Source: an uncultured Pseudomonadota bacterium (lineage in GTDB: Bacteria; Pseudomonadota; Gammaproteobacteria; Burkholderiales; Usitatibacteraceae). From it: DNA of 9,519 nt. Below the pieces are notes generated by a model, which saw only the letters and a program-made list of their open reading frames with translations, was not told where the DNA came from and searched no databases. Below, piece after piece: positions 7,377 to 9,519 of this stretch (its first letter is position 1; every line of letters starts with the position of its first letter). The position numbers were made by a program, and so were the translations under genes. The stretch covers positions 1 to 9,519 of the forward strand of contig CAMPHL010000058.1 in assembly GCA_946885905.1 (NCBI GenBank), in the 5' to 3' direction.

Positions 7377-7892
7377 TTGGATTTCTCGCGCAATCACTTC
7401 GAGCTGCTGGGGCTGCCGCTCGCCTACGCGATCGATCCCTCGCGGCTCGAGGCGGGCTACAGGAAGCTCCAATCCCACGTCCATCCTGACCGCTTCGCGG
7501 CGGGCAGCGAGGCCGAACGGCGCGTGGCCATGCAGTGGGCGGCGCGCGCCAACGAGGCCTACCGGACGCTCAGGGATCCGGTCGGGCGCGCACGCTACCT
7601 GCTCTCGCTCAAGGGCTTCGAGACCGGCGAGGAGAGCAATACCGCCATGCCGCCGGACTTCCTCATGCAGCAGATGGAATGGCGCGAGACCGTGGCCGCA
7701 GCCGCGGGCGCGCGCGACACGGCGCGCCTCGAGGAGTTGCGCGAGGAACTGCGCGAGGAGCGCTCCGCGATGCTGCGGATGCTCGAGCGCGCCATCGACG
7801 CGGACTCTAACTACGATGCCGGCTGCTCGCTGGTAAGGAAGCTGCGCTTCATCGACAAGCTCGATGAAGAGATCGACGAGGCCCTCGCATGA
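7377..7892 (+). CDS. hscB: Fe-S assembly co-chaperone HscB (J-protein), non-ATG start
   Basis: 171 residues from the TTG at 7377. The N-terminal J-domain has HPD at residues 36-38 (SHVHPDRF), which stimulates the HscA ATPase. The C-terminal part has FLMQQMEWRE (95-104) and a three-helix bundle that binds IscU. There is no ATG or GTG in frame near the start: the candidates are TTG at 7377 and CTG at 7368. The CTG overlaps the iscA stop as CTGA and lies 11 nt after GGAGAG (7351-7356). TTG at 7377 is 20 nt from that SD but fits the usual protein length and the alignment with homologues (…NHFELLGLP). I list the TTG start with moderate trust. The stop overlaps the next gene as ATGA. Confidence 0.92.
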   Translation: MDFSRNHFELLGLPLAYAIDPSRLEAGYRKLQSHVHPDRFAAGSEAERRVAMQWAARANEAYRTLRDPVGRARYLLSLKGFETGEESNTAMPPDFLMQQMEWRETVAAAAGARDTARLEELREELREERSAMLRMLERAIDADSNYDAGCSLVRKLRFIDKLDEEIDEALA

Positions 7893-8881
7893 GCGCGAGC
7901 GCGGCGGCACGGCGCCGCATCGAGGCCGCGCACCGCTACGGGGCGATCTACCGCGGGGGCCTCGCCAGCCACCATCCGATGGCCATCGCGGCGCTCGACG
8001 CCATGGGTGCGTCCGAGACGGACCTGGACCTCTTCGAGGCGCACTATCTGCCCCAGCTCGAGCCCATGCCCAGCGCCGTCGTTACCATCCAGGACGGGGA
8101 CGAGGCCGCGCACCTGGGCTCGCCCCGCGCCTTTCCCGAGTGGCTCGCGTATTTCGAATCGGCGATCGCGCGTGAAGGCAACGACCCGGTGCTGCGCCGC
8201 TGGGTCGACCGGTTGATCCCGGCGGTCGCGGCCGGCGCGTTCCATGGCGCCATCCGCACCGCCTTCGCGATCGAATCGGAAGCGCAGGACGAGGCGGCGC
8301 ACGGCTTGGCCTACTGGGCCAGCGCGTACACGACGCTTCCGCAGCCCGCGCAGCCCTCGGGGAAGCGCTCGCCGGACGAAGTGCTGGCCGCGATCGCCGC
8401 CGATCCGGCCCGCGCCGGCAAGCGCCTTCCGGGCACCGGTATCATCGCGCGCGCATCGGCCGCCGCGCGCCTGCCGGAGTTCGCGGGCTACGTCGCCAGC
8501 CTCGATCCCGATCAGCTCGCGCTGGACGCGATCGCCCGCGCGGCGCTGAAGGCCTACGCAGGTTCGGGGGACTTTGCGATGCTGCACGGTGTGACCGGCG
8601 TGCATGCATTTCGCGTGCTCGGGCCCTATGCGAGCGATTCCGGCGCGGCGCTGCAGGACCTTTGGGCCGCGCTCGTGGCGACCTACATCGGCGCCGGCGC
8701 CCCCGCCGTCGATGGTTGGGGCCTGGAAGGCGACGACTCGCTCGACTGGCCGGATATCCACGCGCGGGCGGTGAAGCGCGAGGACGAGCACGACATCAAG
8801 CTCGCGTACTCGTGCTGGCGCGAATGGCAGCACCGCGGCGACGACCTGTACCGGCGCGCGGCCAGCGCGCGCGTCACCTGA
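7889..8881 (+). CDS. Questin oxidase family (DUF4243) protein embedded in the isc operon
   Basis: 330 residues, no signal peptide and no membrane segment, so probably cytosolic. I recognise the family from the HHP motif (residues 28-30), [14 protein letters not shown] (117-130), the following [21 protein letters not shown] (231-242) and the C-terminal [20 protein letters not shown] (287-306). These are the conserved blocks of the questin oxidase / DUF4243 family. Its characterised fungal members (GedK, AflY, BTG13) cleave or oxidise anthraquinone-type rings. BTG13 was reported, as I recall, to hold non-haem iron by four His and a carboxylated Lys. His28/29, His119, His233, His239, His301 and Lys304 are candidates for such a site. 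The ATG overlaps the hscB stop (ATGA), with GAGG 7 nt upstream, and the stop is 1 bp before hscA. Base composition looks like the neighbours. The substrate is unknown. Canonical isc operons lack this gene. Confidence 0.75.
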   Translation: MSASAAARRRIEAAHRYGAIYRGGLASHHPMAIAALDAMGASETDLDLFEAHYLPQLEPMPSAVVTIQDGDEAAHLGSPRAFPEWLAYFESAIAREGNDPVLRRWVDRLIPAVAAGAFHGAIRTAFAIESEAQDEAAHGLAYWASAYTTLPQPAQPSGKRSPDEVLAAIAADPARAGKRLPGTGIIARASAAARLPEFAGYVASLDPDQLALDAIARAALKAYAGSGDFAMLHGVTGVHAFRVLGPYASDSGAALQDLWAALVATYIGAGAPAVDGWGLEGDDSLDWPDIHARAVKREDEHDIKLAYSCWREWQHRGDDLYRRAASARVT

Positions 8882-8882
8882 C

Positions 8883-9519
8883 ATGGCCCTCCTCCAGATT
8901 TCCGAGCCGGGAGAATCGTTCGATCCGCACCAGCGCAAGCTCGCGGTGGGCATCGACCTGGGAACCACGCATTCGCTCGTGGCGGCCGTGCGCAGCGGCT
9001 CCTCCGAGGTGATCGCCGACGCCCAGGGACGCGCGCTGCTGCCCTCGATCGTGCGCTACCACAAGACCGGCCGCGTGGACGTGGGCTACGAGGCGCGCGC
9101 GGCGCAAGCCGACGATCCCGCCAACACGATCGTCTCGGTGAAGCGCTTCATGGGCCGTGGGGTCGCGGACGTGGCCAAGTACGGCGCGCTGCCATATCAC
9201 TTCGTCGAAGGTCCCGGCATGGTAGCGGTCGAGACCGCGGCCGGCGTGCGTTCGCCGGTCCAGGTATCCGCCGAGATCCTGGGGGCGCTGCGCGAACGCG
9301 CCGAAGCGGCGCTGGGCGGGGAGCTCTTCGGTGTCGTGGTCACCGTTCCCGCCTATTTCGACGACGCGCAGCGCCAGGCGACCAAGGACGCGGCGCGGCT
9401 CGCGGGCCTCAACGTGCTGCGGCTGCTGAACGAGCCCACCGCCGCCGCGATCGCCTATGGCCTCGACCACGCCTCCGAAGGCACCTTCGCGGTCTTCGAC
9501 CTGGGCGGCGGCGGTGGGC
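8883..9519 (+). CDS. hscA: Fe-S assembly Hsp70-type chaperone HscA, partial (3' end off the window)
   Basis: The first 212 codons of an Hsp70 of the HscA branch, beginning [20 protein letters not shown], very like E. coli HscA. The nucleotide-binding domain shows [12 protein letters not shown] (phosphate-1 motif), [20 protein letters not shown] and [17 protein letters not shown]. With HscB it binds the LPPVK motif of IscU and uses ATP to drive cluster transfer. The final visible codons read DLGGGGG, where the family has DLGGGTFD. The deviation is confined to the last 7 bases and may be an end-of-contig error. There is no SD before the ATG, which begins 1 bp after the preceding stop, so translation probably depends on reinitiation. 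fdx and iscX, which usually follow, would lie outside the window. Confidence 0.95.
   Translation, partial: MALLQISEPGESFDPHQRKLAVGIDLGTTHSLVAAVRSGSSEVIADAQGRALLPSIVRYHKTGRVDVGYEARAAQADDPANTIVSVKRFMGRGVADVAKYGALPYHFVEGPGMVAVETAAGVRSPVQVSAEILGALRERAEAALGGELFGVVVTVPAYFDDAQRQATKDAARLAGLNVLRLLNEPTAAAIAYGLDHASEGTFAVFDLGGGGG

Noticed and set aside
7811..8968. 385-codon open frame on the minus strand opposite the questin oxidase-like gene
   Set aside because: Antisense shadow. The plus-strand frame has the conserved family blocks, the SD and the coupled junctions, while the minus-strand frame has none.

Overview
This window comes from the chromosome of a GC-rich proteobacterium, most likely a betaproteobacterium. 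That placement rests on the gene order, the protein sequences and the strong codon bias; a species cannot be named. Every part of the window is coding or short intergenic sequence. I see no rRNA, tRNA, CRISPR array or insertion sequence, and no gene-free stretch longer than about 115 bases.

Left part (1-2787): a type II NADH dehydrogenase-like flavoprotein (minus strand, cut by the window start) overlaps the end of suhB (minus) by 4 bp. Only 18 bp separates the suhB start from the divergent start of trmJ (plus). Neither start has a visible Shine-Dalgarno (SD) sequence. The suhB/trmJ/isc neighbourhood is also found in E. coli.

Middle (2800-4800): an MFS transporter on the minus strand lies between trmJ and cysE. 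The transporter and cysE diverge from a 69-bp gap that contains an IscR type 1-like operator over a good sigma70-type promoter. The promoter -10 is so close to the cysE ATG that the mRNA is probably leaderless.

Right part (4801-9519): the housekeeping iron-sulfur cluster assembly operon, iscR-iscS-iscU-iscA-hscB-[extra gene]-hscA, with hscA cut by the window end. The iscR promoter carries two tandem IscR type 1-like sites, and the first has the same geometry as the site at cysE. IscR (the [2Fe-2S] sensor) therefore probably represses both its own operon and cysE. This would link cysteine supply (CysE makes O-acetylserine) to cysteine use (the IscS desulfurase) and to cluster assembly on IscU with IscA and the HscB/HscA chaperone pair.

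The standout is the gene at 7889-8881. It resembles the questin oxidase family (DUF4243; GedK/AflY/BTG13-like oxygenases) and sits between hscB and hscA, where the canonical operon has nothing. It overlaps hscB by 4 bp and ends 1 bp before hscA, which has no SD of its own. It is therefore built into the operon and not merely adjacent to it. A possible iron-dependent, histidine-rich oxygenase inside an Fe-S assembly operon is the best candidate here for an undescribed function.
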